From: Rhizobium sp. CCGE531 | Lineage (GTDB): Bacteria > Pseudomonadota > Alphaproteobacteria > Rhizobiales > Rhizobiaceae | Direction: 5' to 3' | DNA length: 64,000 bases | Assembly: GCF_003627795.1 (NCBI RefSeq) | Contig: NZ_CP032684.1 | Location: 721,001 to 785,000, forward strand | Shown: piece after piece, positions 63,929 to 64,000 of the stretch | Layout of the letters: the number at the start of each line of letters is the position of its first letter | Position numbering within the stretch: the first letter of the stretch is position 1 | Translations under genes and position numbers: made by a program | Notes under the pieces: generated by a model | Seen by the model: only the letters and a program-made list of their open reading frames with translations | What the model was told of the DNA's origin: nothing | The model's database searches: none

Positions 63929-64000
63929 TTGCTATAAACTCCTCCCAGTGACGCCTCGTAGTCGCCGCACCGATGAACGGTGAGAGGCATGAGCCTTGTT
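63929..64000 (+). other. leader of a gene beyond the window
   Basis: TATAAA occurs at 63933 and an ATG at 63989 starts MSLV at the very edge, close behind GAGAGG. The next gene cannot be judged from four codons. Nothing else is seen. Confidence 0.25.

Noticed and set aside
1..64000. CRISPR arrays, tRNA/rRNA genes, insertion sequences, prophage genes
   Set aside because: No direct-repeat arrays, tRNA cloverleaf ends, transposase or phage-type proteins were seen on either strand.

Overview
The window is a chromosomal motility and chemotaxis region from a member of the Rhizobiaceae (Alphaproteobacteria), most like Rhizobium or Sinorhizobium. The evidence is a set of genes found together only in that group. 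These are a che operon headed by a soluble globin-type transducer and containing cheS, two cheY genes, cheD and cheT; the LuxR-type pair visN/visR; the OmpR-like regulator rem; the periplasmic motor proteins MotC and MotE; the flagellin regulators FlaF and FlbT; and four small flagellin genes. No fliA, fliD or fliS is visible, which is usual for rhizobia. Gene order agrees closely with the Sinorhizobium meliloti flagellar region as I remember it, with a few exceptions noted below.

Layout. 1-10.3 kb holds housekeeping genes: the end of a 3-hydroxyisobutyryl-CoA hydrolase gene plus mmsB (valine breakdown), a UvrD-type helicase, an SMP-30-like beta-propeller protein, fused secDF, a small membrane protein, an ArnT/PMT-like glycosyltransferase and a possible 37-residue membrane peptide. 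10.3-18.9 kb is the che operon. 19.1-22.8 kb carries fliF and then visN-visR. 22.9-28.0 kb, on the minus strand, reads motA-fliM-fliN-fliG-flhB-hypothetical. 28.2-37.5 kb is the rod/ring/export operon flgF-fliI-orf-flgBC-fliE-flgG-flgA-flgI-motE-flgH-fliL-fliP. 37.5-47.2 kb holds a minus-strand GT41 (O-GlcNAc transferase-like) gene and four flagellin genes. Between the second and third flagellin genes sits a minus-strand pair, a PLP decarboxylase and an ATP-grasp protein. 47.5-53.0 kb is a FliH-like gene, motB, motC, fliK and a lytic transglycosylase. 53.3-54.0 kb is rem. 54.2-63.8 kb is a 76-codon ORF, flgK-flgL-flaF-flbT-flgD-fliQ-flhA-fliR, then fliJ-like, flgJ-like and flgN-like genes and a membrane-anchored protein.

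How it works together. From work on related rhizobia, VisN/VisR activate rem, and Rem activates flagellar and flagellin genes. FlaF and FlbT adjust flagellin output. CheA, with CheS, phosphorylates CheY2 (motor) and CheY1 (phosphate sink), and CheT has the DxxxQ signature of a CheY phosphatase. MotA/MotB with MotC and MotE form a proton-driven motor whose speed is controlled.

Most notable points. (1) No full-length hook gene flgE is present between rem and flgK. A 76-residue ORF there begins with a sequence resembling the FlgE N terminus. (2) A conserved promoter/leader block with paired CCGG elements precedes all four flagellin genes. (3) A decarboxylase/ATP-grasp operon is inserted in the flagellin array. 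(4) A GT41 glycosyltransferase lies next to the flagellin genes. (5) FliM lacks the usual N-terminal CheY-binding peptide, and Rem has Glu at the position of the phosphoacceptor Asp. No CRISPR array, tRNA, rRNA, insertion sequence or prophage was seen.
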